NCBI RefSeq assembly: GCF_041321145.1
Contig: NZ_JBGGWA010000011.1
Span: 124,001-188,000, forward strand
Source: Paraburkholderia sp041321145
GTDB lineage: Bacteria > Pseudomonadota > Gammaproteobacteria > Burkholderiales > Burkholderiaceae
Reading direction: 5' to 3'
DNA: 64,000 nt
The notes under the pieces are model-generated. The model searched no databases. It was not told the DNA's origin and worked only from the letters and a program-made list of their open reading frames with translations. Shown in pieces: positions 1 through 8,368 of the stretch (the stretch's first letter is position 1; each line of letters begins with the position of its first letter). The position numbers and the translations under genes were made by a program.

Positions 1-1
1 T

Positions 2-337
2 GAGCCGCCGCCGGTCGCGCTGCGCCGCAACGGCAAACCGTGGCCGCGCTGGCTTGCACCCGCCGACGCTCTTGCTACCAGCGATGTGCGCGTGCCGCCG
101 CCGCCGAGCGCGCGCGTGCCGTCCATGCTCAGTTCGATCGCGCAAAGCATCGACATCATGCAGGTGCGAATTTCGCGCAGCCGCTTGGCCGGCGAGCCGG
201 CGGATATCCTGATTCAGCCGCGGCTGGGCGGCATGGGGATTTTCGACTTTCACCGGGCGGGGCCGGCGATAGAAGAAGGGCGCGCGGCGGTGGAATATAT
301 GTTGCCGGCGATTCGGGCCAGGTTGGGGATTGACTAA
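2..337 (+). CDS. Patatin-like phospholipase (NTE/RssA type), C-terminal part
   Basis: This is the 3' end of a gene that begins before the window; the reading frame is open from base 2. The visible 111 residues end with an acidic and hydrophobic tail that reads ILIQPRLGGMGIFDFHRA, then an AIEEGRAAVEYMLPAI helix. This resembles the C-terminus of patatin-like serine hydrolases of the NTE family, where the segment after the catalytic Asp packs as a final helix (established knowledge). The catalytic Ser-Asp dyad lies outside the window, so activity cannot be judged. The next gene, hipA, converges on it 58 bp downstream. Confidence 0.6.
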   Translation, partial: EPPPVALRRNGKPWPRWLAPADALATSDVRVPPPPSARVPSMLSSIAQSIDIMQVRISRSRLAGEPADILIQPRLGGMGIFDFHRAGPAIEEGRAAVEYMLPAIRARLGID

Positions 338-395
338 GGGCGGTCGAACCACCCGGTCGTAGCGGGTTCTGGGCGATATGGCGTTATTGCCCAAT

Positions 396-1673
396 CTATT
401 GAACTAACGCGGCGAGCGCTGGCGGTGCGCTTTCAAACACGAACGGATTGAGAAACTGGCGGCGCCACATCAGGTTACGATCGACCTCGCTCAGTTGCGC
501 CTCCGTGCAGATCGGGTTCCAACGATCGCAAATCACCTCGATCTGGTGTTGGGCCAGCGCAATGGCATCTTCGTTCGTCAGCAGGAATTGCGGCGCCGCC
601 TTCAAACACGTTTCGATCCGGCTGAGCCGCTCGTTGCCAACGATCAGCATGGCCTGGGTGGCTTCATTGCCCGCGCGCGCCTGAGGGCAAATGTCGTAGG
701 CTGGCGTGAGCGCCAACTCGCGGCCGTTCCAGTAGGCGGCATGGTTGCGCGCATGGTCGTCGGTGTTGCCGCACAGCACGTTGAAGAGCATGCGTGCGAA
801 TAGCTCCTTGAGCGTGGCTCTCGGGGCGCTGAAACGATGGCGGATCAGCGTGGCGAGGTCCTCATAGCTCGCGTAGCGCGCCATCATCTCATCCAGCTCG
901 AACAACGTCAGCGCCGACACCATTGCACGGCGTTGCCAGCCTTGCGCGGCGCGCACGCGGTCGAACCGTTCGATGAGTAGCACATCCTTGCCGCCGACGT
1001 GCTTGAGGGTCACCGGCGCGGCGTGGATGCCAACTTCGGACGCGAGGCGCATCGCCATGTATTCGGCCTTCACGACGCTGTAGACGTCGCTCTGCGACGA
1101 AAACTTCGCGATAAATTTCCGGTTGTGCGTGGTGATCATCGCCTTTGGGCGTGCTCCGCCAATCGAGCTGCCGTGAAACAGCGCGCGCTCCAGGTCGGGA
1201 CTAAGCGGTACGCCACGCTCGACGCTTGCGACTGCATTCAGCAGATCGCTGAAGGAGGCCGTGGCCGTTTCGCGCGGCACGTATTCGGTCGCCGACAACT
1301 GAAAGTCGAGCGCGCCGATGCGATCCGAACCGGACTCCAGCAGATAGGTCAGTTCGTCGAGTTCGGTGGTATCAACCTGGCGCCCACGCACGCCAAGCTT
1401 GCGATTGACGATGACGCGCCGGCCCCATGCGTCCGGCGCCGCGTCGCGGATGCTACCCGGCATCGACAGGCCGTTGGGCAACGATATCGTCCCGCGCTGC
1501 AGCGGTAACTCAGGCAGGTAGAGCGGGATGGCGTTTTCGCGCGCCAGGTAGCTCTGGCCGTAGTTGAACAGAATCTGGTCGCCGACAGCAGCTAGCCGGC
1601 CGGCGACCACCGGTTCGGTTGCGCCGGGTAACCAGACCCAGACAAAGGCCTCCTTATAGGTGTCAGAAATCAT
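396..1673 (-). CDS. hipA: HipA-family serine/threonine kinase toxin
   Basis: This 425-residue protein has the full HipA layout: an N-terminal subdomain (about 1-110) followed by a kinase-like core. Visible motifs are the glycine-rich loop SIGGARPK at 170-177, whose S170 aligns with the autophosphorylated Ser of E. coli HipA; the catalytic loop TDDHARN at 304-310 (D305, N310); and a DFG-like YD at 326-327. HipA toxins phosphorylate aminoacyl-tRNA synthetases, classically GltX, and induce growth arrest (established knowledge). All catalytic residues are present, so an active kinase is expected; the target here is unknown. The start lies inside hipB (11-bp overlap), which indicates translational coupling and an antitoxin-first operon. 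Confidence 0.88.
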   Translation of the reverse strand: MISDTYKEAFVWVWLPGATEPVVAGRLAAVGDQILFNYGQSYLARENAIPLYLPELPLQRGTISLPNGLSMPGSIRDAAPDAWGRRVIVNRKLGVRGRQVDTTELDELTYLLESGSDRIGALDFQLSATEYVPRETATASFSDLLNAVASVERGVPLSPDLERALFHGSSIGGARPKAMITTHNRKFIAKFSSQSDVYSVVKAEYMAMRLASEVGIHAAPVTLKHVGGKDVLLIERFDRVRAAQGWQRRAMVSALTLFELDEMMARYASYEDLATLIRHRFSAPRATLKELFARMLFNVLCGNTDDHARNHAAYWNGRELALTPAYDICPQARAGNEATQAMLIVGNERLSRIETCLKAAPQFLLTNEDAIALAQHQIEVICDRWNPICTEAQLSEVDRNLMWRRQFLNPFVFESAPPALAALVQ

Positions 1674-2001
1674 CTTTCGTTTCGATGCGAGGTGCGCGCA
1701 CGGCGCGTGGCAGCAGCGTCAGTACCTCTGCGTTAGCCTGGATGGCGGATGTCAGGCTCGACTGGGTGGCATCAAAAAGACGCAAGCCAACGACTGCCGC
1801 GGCTTCGAAGGCGGCGCCGATCGAACAGGACGGATCGCCTTTTTCGATCCGCTGCACGAGACTGCGGGACAGGCCAGCTCGTTCCGCCAACTGTGCTGCC
1901 GTGATCTTTCGCTCAAGACGCGCGCGGCGAATCAATTGTCCGAGCAGCAGGGCGGCGTCCAGACTGTAGCGAGAGGCAGGGCGACTAGCTGATGGGAGCA
2001 T
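1663..2001 (-). CDS. hipB: HipB-type antitoxin, XRE-family DNA-binding protein
   Basis: This 112-residue protein carries one Cro/C1-type helix-turn-helix at about residues 18-75; ITAAQLAERAGLSRSLVQ is the recognition unit. A short C-terminal tail ends in the hipA overlap. HipB proteins neutralise HipA by binding it and repress the operon through palindromic operators (established knowledge). The ATG at 2001 is preceded by an AAAGG ribosome binding site that lies inside the right arm of a 34-bp perfect palindrome (2008-2041). Four palindromes occupy the 145 bp upstream, which strongly suggests autoregulation by this protein. Confidence 0.85.
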   Translation of the reverse strand: MLPSASRPASRYSLDAALLLGQLIRRARLERKITAAQLAERAGLSRSLVQRIEKGDPSCSIGAAFEAAAVVGLRLFDATQSSLTSAIQANAEVLTLLPRAVRAPRIETKDDF

Positions 2002-2007
2002 GAAGAT

Positions 2008-2145
2008 GCCTTTTGTGACTCATATATGAGTCACAAAAGGCCTTTGTGACTCGTTTGTGAATCATTATGAACGGGAAGATATGAAAAGACAATGAATGAC
2101 TCGTAAATGAATCACGAATAGCCTTCATGACTCGTATATGAGTCA
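2008..2145. promoter_or_regulatory. hipBA operator array: four 18-bp palindromes
   Basis: Four copies of a palindrome close to TGACTCRTWTRTGARTCA lie at 2016-2033, 2047-2064, 2097-2114 and 2128-2145. The first and last are the most symmetrical (TGACTC-N6-GAGTCA). Centre-to-centre distances are 31, 50 and 31 bp, so the array is two copies of a pair with 31-bp spacing. The first copy sits inside a 34-bp perfect palindrome (2008-2041) that ends 6 bp before the hipB start and covers its ribosome binding site. The layout matches cooperative binding of a dimeric repressor such as HipB; direct binding is inferred. Confidence 0.8.
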
Positions 2146-2317
2146 TGTCTGAATTTTTGGCGCCCGTTTTGGGCAGCACGCAGCGTGCCCCATCTATCGA
2201 AAAAGCGACCCGAAACTTGCTAAATCGCGGCAGCGCTCACGGCACGCCACCGGCCCTGCCAAACGATATCCCCCGCAAAACCAAGCTCTGCACGCCTCCA
2301 GGCGCGGCAAACGGCAC

Positions 2318-2336
2318 TTTGTTGCGACGCAACAAA
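2318..2336. promoter_or_regulatory. 19-bp perfect inverted repeat upstream of the aot operon
   Basis: TTTGTTGCG-A-CGCAACAAA is a perfect 9-bp inverted repeat about 124 bp before the aotQ start. It is a good candidate operator for the transport operon, but it does not match the Pseudomonas ArgR consensus, and the protein that binds it is unknown. The rest of the 2146-2459 gap holds no convincing gene: the short open frame at 2145-2354 lacks a ribosome binding site and any recognisable domain. Confidence 0.4.
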
Positions 2337-2459
2337 ATCACTGCCCGGCTTTGAGTAATTAATTTTCGCTTGCGAGACTCCGCGCCATGCCGGATGAGTC
2401 AGGCAGGCACAAGCCGACGCCGTCCGTGACATCCTCAATAAACCTGGATGGAGACACGC

Positions 2460-3149
2460 GTGTTCCTTTACGGCTTTGGTCCGGTGTTGCTGGCCGGCAC
2501 GATCCAGACGATCGAGCTGTCCGTCCTGTCGCTGGCAGCCTCGGTGCTGCTCGGCCTCGCGGGCGCGGCGGCGAAACTCTCCTTCAACCGCCCGCTCAGG
2601 GCGATCGCGACCGGTTATACGACGCTGATCCGCTCGGTGCCCGATCTCGTGCTGATGTTGCTGCTGTTCTACAGCATCCAGATCGCCGTCAACAATCTGA
2701 CCGACGCGCTCGGTCTGCCGCAGTTCGATATCGATCCGTTCGTGGCCGGCGTGCTGACGCTCGGCTTCATCTACGGCGCGTACTTCACCGAGACCTTCCG
2801 CGGCGCGTTTCTCGCGGTGCCGCGCGGTCAGCTCGAAGCGGGCAGCGCGTACGGCATGAGCGGCGCACGCGTGTTCACGCGCATCCTGTTTCCGCAGATG
2901 ATGCGCTTCGCGCTGCCGGGTATCGGCAATAACTGGCAGGTGCTGGTCAAGGCCACGGCGCTGGTGTCGATCATCGGTCTGGCCGACGTGGTGAAAGCCG
3001 CGCAGGACGCGGGCAAGAGCACCTTCAACATGTTTTTCTTCATCCTGGTCGCCGCGCTGATCTATCTGGCGATCACCACCGCGTCGAATCTCGTGCTGAT
3101 CTGGCTGGACAAGCGCTATTCGATCGGCGTACGGCACGCGGAGCTCTAA
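2460..3149 (+). CDS. aotQ: Arginine/ornithine (HisQ/AotQ-type) ABC transporter permease
   Basis: This 229-residue inner-membrane permease resembles E. coli HisQ along its whole length, including the N-terminal FLYGFGP, the TTLIRSVPDLVLMLLLFY segment and the EAA-type loop (SAYGMSGARVFTRILFPQ) that couples to the ATPase. About five membrane helices are visible. The GTG at 2460 is preferred over the in-frame ATG at 2448: it has GGAGA five bases upstream and gives the usual MxLYGF start. It is the first gene of the aot-ast cluster. HisQ-type permeases carry histidine, lysine, arginine or ornithine; the flanking arginine-degradation genes point to arginine/ornithine (inference). Confidence 0.9.
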   Translation: MFLYGFGPVLLAGTIQTIELSVLSLAASVLLGLAGAAAKLSFNRPLRAIATGYTTLIRSVPDLVLMLLLFYSIQIAVNNLTDALGLPQFDIDPFVAGVLTLGFIYGAYFTETFRGAFLAVPRGQLEAGSAYGMSGARVFTRILFPQMMRFALPGIGNNWQVLVKATALVSIIGLADVVKAAQDAGKSTFNMFFFILVAALIYLAITTASNLVLIWLDKRYSIGVRHAEL

Positions 3150-3155
3150 ACGACC

Positions 3156-3869
3156 ATGATCGACATTCTCAATCAATTCTGGCGCGCGTTTCTGTACTGG
3201 GACGGTCAGCGTATCTCCGGGCTGGCAGTCACGCTGTGGCTGCTGGTGGCTTCGATCGGGATCGGGTTTTTCGTGGCGATTCCGCTGGCGGTGGCGCGCG
3301 TGTCGAAGAAGCGCTGGCTGTCGACGCCGGTGCGTCTCTACACCTACGTGTTTCGCGGCACGCCGTTGTACGTGCAACTGCTGCTGATCTACACGGGCAT
3401 GTACAGCCTCGAATTCGTGCGTTCGCATCAGTTGCTCGACGCATTCTTCCGCAGCGGTTTTCACTGCGCGATTCTGGCTTTTGCTTTGAACACGTGTGCG
3501 TACACCACCGAGATTTTCGCCGGTGCGATCCGTTCGACTTCGCACGGCGAAGTGGAGGCGGCCCGTGCCTACGGCATGAGCGGGTTCACGATGTACCGCC
3601 GCATTGTGATACCGTCCGCGCTGCGCCGGGCGTTGCCGTTGTACAGTAACGAAGTGATCCTGATGCTGCATGCCACCACGGTCGCGTTCACGGCCACGGT
3701 GCCGGACATCCTGAAGGTGGCGCGCGATGCAAATTCCGCCACGTATCAGTCGTTCGACGCGTTTGGCCTTGCGGCGCTGATTTACCTGGTAGTGTCGTTC
3801 GCGCTGGTGGCTTTGTTCCGCCGTGCGGAGCGTCACTGGCTCGGTTACCTGGCGGTGCGTACGCACTGA
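3156..3869 (+). CDS. aotM: Arginine/ornithine (HisM/AotM-type) ABC transporter permease
   Basis: This 237-residue partner permease of the polar amino acid family lies 6 bp after aotQ. It has the HisM signature VFRGTPLYVQLLLIYTG, an EAA loop (EAARAYGMSGFTMYRRIVIP) and five to six hydrophobic helices. HisQ/HisM-type permeases form a heterodimer in the inner membrane, so the close coupling to aotQ fits their stoichiometry. The conserved RGTPLYVQ region lines the substrate path in this family (established knowledge). Confidence 0.9.
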   Translation: MIDILNQFWRAFLYWDGQRISGLAVTLWLLVASIGIGFFVAIPLAVARVSKKRWLSTPVRLYTYVFRGTPLYVQLLLIYTGMYSLEFVRSHQLLDAFFRSGFHCAILAFALNTCAYTTEIFAGAIRSTSHGEVEAARAYGMSGFTMYRRIVIPSALRRALPLYSNEVILMLHATTVAFTATVPDILKVARDANSATYQSFDAFGLAALIYLVVSFALVALFRRAERHWLGYLAVRTH

Positions 3870-3948
3870 GCGGGCTGGTTGGCATCAAGCGGCGCGTTTG
3901 AAGGGCGCCGTCACGAAGATTCATCCGTTTATTCAAAGGGAGAGCATC

Positions 3949-4740
3949 TTGCTCCACACGACTCAAACCGAAGCTTGCAAGCTCGCCGTTCAGGACATCC
4001 ACAAGCGCTACGGCGACAATGAAGTGCTCAAGGGCGTGTCGCTCAACGCGAACAAGGGCGACGTGATCAGCATCATCGGCGCGAGCGGATCGGGCAAGAG
4101 TACCTTCCTGCGCTGCATCAATTTTCTGGAGCGGCCGAACGCCGGGCAGATCGTCGTCGACGGCGAAACGGTCAAAACGAAAACCGACCGGGCCGGCAAT
4201 CTGGAAGTGGCTGATCACAAGCAGTTGCAACGCATCCGCACGAAGCTCGCCATGGTGTTCCAGCACTTCAACTTGTGGGCGCACATGAACGTGATCGAGA
4301 ACATCGTCGAAGCGCCGATTCATGTACTCGGCATGTCGCGCCGCGAGGCGGAAGAGCGGGCACGCGAATATCTCGAGAAGGTCGGCCTCGCGCCGCGCCT
4401 GGAAAAGCAGTATCCGTCGCATCTGTCGGGTGGGCAGCAGCAGCGCGTGGCGATTGCGCGCGCATTGGCGATGAATCCCGACGTGATGCTGTTCGACGAG
4501 CCGACGTCCGCGCTCGACCCCGAACTGGTGGGTGAAGTGCTGAAGGTGATGCAGAAGCTCGCCGAAGAAGGCCGCACGATGATCGTCGTCACGCACGAAA
4601 TGGGTTTCGCGCGCAACGTGTCGAACCATGTGATGTTCCTGCATCAGGGCCGCACCGAAGAAGAGGGCTTGCCTGCCGAAGTGCTGACCACGCCGCGCAG
4701 CGAACGGCTCAAGCAGTTCCTGTCCGGCAGTCTGAAATAA
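3949..4740 (+). CDS. aotP: Arginine/ornithine ABC transporter ATP-binding protein (HisP/AotP type)
   Basis: This 263-residue ATPase energises the AotQM permease. It shows Walker A GASGSGKST (44-52, K50), the Q-loop region MVFQHFNLW, the ABC signature LSGGQQQR, Walker B VMLFDEP with the catalytic Glu, and the switch His in VVTHEMGFA. The TTG at 3949 is chosen because AAGGGAGA lies five bases upstream and the length then matches HisP (about 257 residues). An ATG further upstream at 3823 would overlap aotM and add a non-homologous leader. The 79-bp gap after aotM is the widest inside the transport operon. Confidence 0.9.
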   Translation: MLHTTQTEACKLAVQDIHKRYGDNEVLKGVSLNANKGDVISIIGASGSGKSTFLRCINFLERPNAGQIVVDGETVKTKTDRAGNLEVADHKQLQRIRTKLAMVFQHFNLWAHMNVIENIVEAPIHVLGMSRREAEERAREYLEKVGLAPRLEKQYPSHLSGGQQQRVAIARALAMNPDVMLFDEPTSALDPELVGEVLKVMQKLAEEGRTMIVVTHEMGFARNVSNHVMFLHQGRTEEEGLPAEVLTTPRSERLKQFLSGSLK

Positions 4741-4789
4741 CGCGCGGCTCGCGTTTTTTGCGTTTTTACTCGCGTTTAACTCATCAGTG

Positions 4790-5839
4790 ATGGCTCGCAC
4801 GTCCAACCCGGCTCGCACCACGCAGGTCGCAATCGTCGCCTTGCCGCCGGTGTCGATGTCGGGCGTCGGGCCGATTGTCGACGCGCTCAATCTCGCCAAC
4901 GAAATCGACGGCCGGGCGCTATACCGCGTGCAGGTGTGTTCATGGGACGGCCGCGCGGTGCCTTTGTCGGGCGGCGCGCACTGGCCGGCCGACGCTGCGT
5001 TCGGCGACGCGATCTCGTGCGACTGGCTGATCATCGTCAGCGAACGGTTTCAGCAGTTTGCCGACTACCGCCTGTTTCTTGCGCGTTTGTCGCGCGTCGG
5101 GCAGCGCACGCCGCTCGTCACCGGGATTCATCACGGCGTCTGGTGGCTTGCGATGGCGGGGCAGTTGTCCGGCTATCGCGTGAGCATCAATTGGGAAACC
5201 TATCAGCAGTTCTCCGAGCAGTTCGAGCGCTCGATCGTCACTCAACAGATCTTCGAAATCGACCGTGATCGGGCAACGTGTGCGGGCGGTCAGGCGACGG
5301 TCGACTTCATGCTGGCCATGATCGGCCGCGATCATGGCCCGGAGTTGGCCGATCGGATCGCGGATACGCTGGGCGTCGGCGTATTGCGCGCGGGCGAGGA
5401 GCGGCAGCGCATTCCTTTCGTGACCGCGCCGGGCGAGCGTCATCCGCGCCTGAACGATGCGCTGCTGCTGATGGAAGCGAATATCGAAGACCCACTCACC
5501 ACCGACGATATCGCGGGTCTCGTCGGCGTGTCGCGGCGTCAGTTGGAGCGCCTGTTTCGCCAGTATCTCGGCTCGATGCCGTCCAAATACTACCTGGGGT
5601 TGCGGCTTTCGAAAGCGCGCACGCAATTGCAGCGCACCAGCAAATCGGTGGTGCAGATCAGTCTTGCTTGCGGCTTTTCGTCGGCGGCGCACTTTTCGAA
5701 TGCCTACCGCGAACGCTTTGGTGTCACACCGCGCGAGGATCGTCGCAACTGGATCGATAAGCAGACGGGTGCGACGGGCGTTCTTGCCAGTGAGCCGCGG
5801 CCGGGTGCGTTGATCGAGCGTCCCGACTTGGCGGAATAA
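4790..5839 (+). CDS. argR: AraC-family arginine catabolism regulator (ArgR type)
   Basis: This 349-residue transcription factor combines an N-terminal DJ-1/PfpI (GATase-1-like) domain (about 10-190) with a C-terminal AraC double helix-turn-helix (about 225-325), including GLVGVSRRQLERLFRQYLG and the terminal VVQISLACGFSSAAHFSNAYRERFG. The layout and position match Pseudomonas ArgR, which activates aot and aru/ast genes in response to arginine (established knowledge). It sits 49 bp after aotP and 180 bp before astC, between the uptake and breakdown genes it probably controls. A GTG at 4787 is an equally possible start; no strong ribosome binding site is visible. Confidence 0.86.
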   Translation: MARTSNPARTTQVAIVALPPVSMSGVGPIVDALNLANEIDGRALYRVQVCSWDGRAVPLSGGAHWPADAAFGDAISCDWLIIVSERFQQFADYRLFLARLSRVGQRTPLVTGIHHGVWWLAMAGQLSGYRVSINWETYQQFSEQFERSIVTQQIFEIDRDRATCAGGQATVDFMLAMIGRDHGPELADRIADTLGVGVLRAGEERQRIPFVTAPGERHPRLNDALLLMEANIEDPLTTDDIAGLVGVSRRQLERLFRQYLGSMPSKYYLGLRLSKARTQLQRTSKSVVQISLACGFSSAAHFSNAYRERFGVTPREDRRNWIDKQTGATGVLASEPRPGALIERPDLAE

Positions 5840-5940
5840 GCAAGTCGAATAAGCAAGCGAAATAAACGGCCGGGAAGCGCGCTGTTTGCGGCCTGCCCGT
5901 GACGTACCCGCGACATACCCGCGCGGAAGCTCATAGAAAG

Positions 5941-5976
5941 CGTCGCGTATGCGCAAGACGTATCGCGTGCGGTTTC
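5941..5976 (+). promoter_or_regulatory. Candidate ArgR binding site upstream of astC
   Basis: CGTCGC-N8-AA (5941-5956) is followed by TATCGC-N8 starting at 5961. Each hexamer matches the published Pseudomonas ArgR half-site TGTCGC-N8-AA at five of six bases, in the same orientation and 20 bp apart. The site is about 60 bp before the astC start, where an AraC-type activator would be expected to act. It is a pattern match only. Confidence 0.35.
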
Positions 5977-6019
5977 CTACACTACGTGTATTACCTCTCA
6001 CCTGGAACGAGGATTTGCC

Positions 6020-7255
6020 ATGAACGACCTGACTGTGACACGCCAGACCTTCGACGAAGTGATGGTGCCGGTGTTTTCGCCCGCCGCCTTCGTGCCGGAT
6101 CGCGGTCTCGGCTCACGCGTCTGGGATACGCAAGGCCGTGACTATATCGACTTCGCCGGCGGCATTGCCGTGACCGCGCTGGGTCATGCGCATCCCGAAC
6201 TGCTGAAAGTCTTGCACGAGCAGGGTGGCAAGCTGTGGCACATCGGTAACGGCTACACCAACGAACCGGTGCTGCGTCTTGCCAAACGTCTCGAAGACCT
6301 GACCTTCGCCGACCGCGCGTTTTTCGCCAATTCGGGCGCGGAAGCGAACGAAGCGGCGCTGAAGCTGGCGCGCCGCGTCGCGTTCGAGCGTCATGGCGCG
6401 GACAAAGTCGAAATCATCTCGTTTACGCAATCGTTTCATGGCCGTACGTTCTTTACGGTGAGCGTGGGTGGCCAGCCGAAGTATTCGGAAGGCTTCGGCC
6501 CGGTGCCGGCCGGCATCATCCACCTGCCGTACAACGATATCGAAGCCGCGAAGAAGGCGATCGGCGCAAAAACCTGTGCGGTGATCGTCGAGCCGATCCA
6601 GGGCGAGGGCGGCGTGATCCCGGCCGATCCGGCGTTCCTGAAGGCGCTGCGCGAAGCGTGCGATCAGCACGGCGCATTGCTGATTTTTGACGAAGTACAA
6701 ACGGGTGTGGGCCGTAGCGGCTATTTTTACGCGTACCAGGAAACCGGCGTGACGCCGGACATCCTGACCACCGCGAAGGCGCTCGGCAACGGTTTCCCGA
6801 TCGGTGCGATGCTGACCACCAACGAACTGGCCGCGCATTTCAAGGTCGGCGTGCATGGCACGACCTACGGCGGCAATCCGTTGGGCGCGGCGATCGCGGA
6901 GAAGGTGGTTGAGCTGATCAGCAATCCGAAGGTGCTCGAAGGCGTGCGTACGCGTAGCGAGGCATTGAAGGGCCAACTCGCGAAGCTCAACGAACGCTTT
7001 GGCCTGTTCAAGGAAGTGCGTGGCAAGGGTCTGTTGATCGGTGCTGAACTGACCGATGCGTTCAAGGGCCGCGCGAAAGATTTCGTCACGGCCGCGGGCC
7101 AGCACGGCGTGATCATGCTGATGGCGGGTCCGGACGTGCTGCGTTTCGTGCCGTCGTTGATCATGCCGCTCGACGATATGTACGAAGGCTTCGCGCGTCT
7201 CGCGAAGGCTATCGAAGAGATCGTCGGCGCGAAAGCCGAAGCGGCGTCGAAGTGA
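6020..7255 (+). CDS. astC: Succinylornithine/acetylornithine transaminase
   Basis: This 411-residue fold-type I PLP aminotransferase catalyses step 3 of the AST pathway: N2-succinylornithine plus 2-oxoglutarate gives succinylglutamate semialdehyde plus glutamate. Visible motifs are NSGAEANEAALKLAR (104-118), SFHGRT, VEPIQGEGG, FDEVQTGVGR with PLP-binding D224, and TTAKALGNGFPIGA with Schiff-base K253. The sequence alone does not separate AstC from ArgD; position directly before aruF-aruG-astD-astB-astE supports the catabolic role. GAGGA lies about ten bases before the ATG. It probably opens the catabolic half of the cluster, behind the candidate ArgR site. Confidence 0.92.
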   Translation: MNDLTVTRQTFDEVMVPVFSPAAFVPDRGLGSRVWDTQGRDYIDFAGGIAVTALGHAHPELLKVLHEQGGKLWHIGNGYTNEPVLRLAKRLEDLTFADRAFFANSGAEANEAALKLARRVAFERHGADKVEIISFTQSFHGRTFFTVSVGGQPKYSEGFGPVPAGIIHLPYNDIEAAKKAIGAKTCAVIVEPIQGEGGVIPADPAFLKALREACDQHGALLIFDEVQTGVGRSGYFYAYQETGVTPDILTTAKALGNGFPIGAMLTTNELAAHFKVGVHGTTYGGNPLGAAIAEKVVELISNPKVLEGVRTRSEALKGQLAKLNERFGLFKEVRGKGLLIGAELTDAFKGRAKDFVTAAGQHGVIMLMAGPDVLRFVPSLIMPLDDMYEGFARLAKAIEEIVGAKAEAASK

Positions 7256-7309
7256 TCCATAGCGCCCGGTTATTGCATTGATCATGCGTCACATTCAACA
7301 GGAACGATG

Positions 7310-8368
7310 ATGCTCTTCGTACGCCCCGGCCGCCTCGCCGATCTCGATGCGCTCGAACATATGGCGCGCACCGCCCAACCGGTGCTGCATTCGCTGCCGC
7401 ACGACCGTCGTGCGCTTGAAGCGCGCGTCGCGTTGTCGGAAGACTCGTTTCGCGCGGACGTCGATTTTCCGGGCGAGGAGTTCTATCTGTTCGTGCTCGA
7501 GGATGCGCAGAGCGGCAAGCTGATGGGCACGGCGAGCATCGTCGCCGCGGCCGGTTATTCGGACCCGTTCTACGCATTTCGCAATGACGCGCTGATTCAT
7601 GCGTCGCGCGAATTGCACGTGAACCGCAAGATTCACGCGCTGACCATGTCGCATGAACTGACCGGCAAGAGCCGGTTGGCGGGCTACTACATCGATCCGT
7701 CGCTGCGTGGCGATGCGGCCGCGCATCTGATGTCGCGGGCGCGGATGATGTATATCGCGGCCAATCGCAAGCGCTTCACCTCCGAGGTGTTCTCGCTGCT
7801 GCTCGGCGTGACCGACGACTCAGGCGTGTCCCCGTTCTGGGAAGCGGTGGGCCGCAAGTTCTTCGGCCGCAATTTCGCCGACATCGAAATCGAATCGGGC
7901 GGCCGCAGCCGCACCTTTATCGCCGAGGTGATGCCGACCTATCCGATTTATGTGCCGTTGCTGCCGGAAGCTGCGCAGCGTGTGCTCGGCGAGCCGGATT
8001 CGAAGGCGCTGCTCGCGTATGAGATTCATCTCGAAGAAGGCTTCGAGACGGATCGCTTCATCGATATTTTCGATGCGGGCCCGGTGTTGACCGCGCAGGT
8101 GGACCGCAGTGCGTGCGTGACGCGCAATGAAACGCGCGTGGTGCATGAGGCCCATGCGGCCGCTGCCGGCTCGACGTATCTGATTGCACATAACGGTGCG
8201 GACGGCGAATTCCGCTGCGTGCTCGGTGAACTGTCGGGCGGCAAGGCAGCCGGCGCGTCGTTATCGCATGCGGCGCGTGCCGCACTCGGCGTGCAGGAGG
8301 GCGACGCGGTACGCTGCGTGCCACTGCATCAGCCGCATCAGGAAGAATTGACGGGAGACGCACAATGA
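7310..8368 (+). CDS. aruF: Arginine N-succinyltransferase, alpha subunit
   Basis: This 352-residue protein of the AstA family catalyses step 1 of the AST pathway, transfer of succinyl from succinyl-CoA to arginine, together with the next gene product. Family hallmarks are LHVNRKIHALTMSHELTGKSRL, GYYIDPSLRG, SPFWEAVGRKFFG and DIFDAGPVL. Gammaproteobacteria such as E. coli use one AstA; Pseudomonas and Burkholderia use an AruF/AruG pair, as here (established knowledge). The second of two adjacent ATGs (7310) is preferred because CAGGAA then sits at a normal distance. It overlaps aruG by 4 bp. Confidence 0.92.
   Translation: MLFVRPGRLADLDALEHMARTAQPVLHSLPHDRRALEARVALSEDSFRADVDFPGEEFYLFVLEDAQSGKLMGTASIVAAAGYSDPFYAFRNDALIHASRELHVNRKIHALTMSHELTGKSRLAGYYIDPSLRGDAAAHLMSRARMMYIAANRKRFTSEVFSLLLGVTDDSGVSPFWEAVGRKFFGRNFADIEIESGGRSRTFIAEVMPTYPIYVPLLPEAAQRVLGEPDSKALLAYEIHLEEGFETDRFIDIFDAGPVLTAQVDRSACVTRNETRVVHEAHAAAAGSTYLIAHNGADGEFRCVLGELSGGKAAGASLSHAARAALGVQEGDAVRCVPLHQPHQEELTGDAQ

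Noticed and set aside
2016..2145. Inverted repeats as transposon ends
   Set aside because: No transposase or target duplication; the copies are evenly spaced before a DNA-binding antitoxin gene.
2145..2354. Small plus-strand gene upstream of aotQ
   Set aside because: No ribosome binding site or family and it begins inside the last hip operator.
2220..3866. Long minus-strand open frame over aotQ-aotM
   Set aside because: Arg/His/Gln-rich translation without domains, fully opposite two well-recognised permeases; typical antisense frame of high-GC genes.
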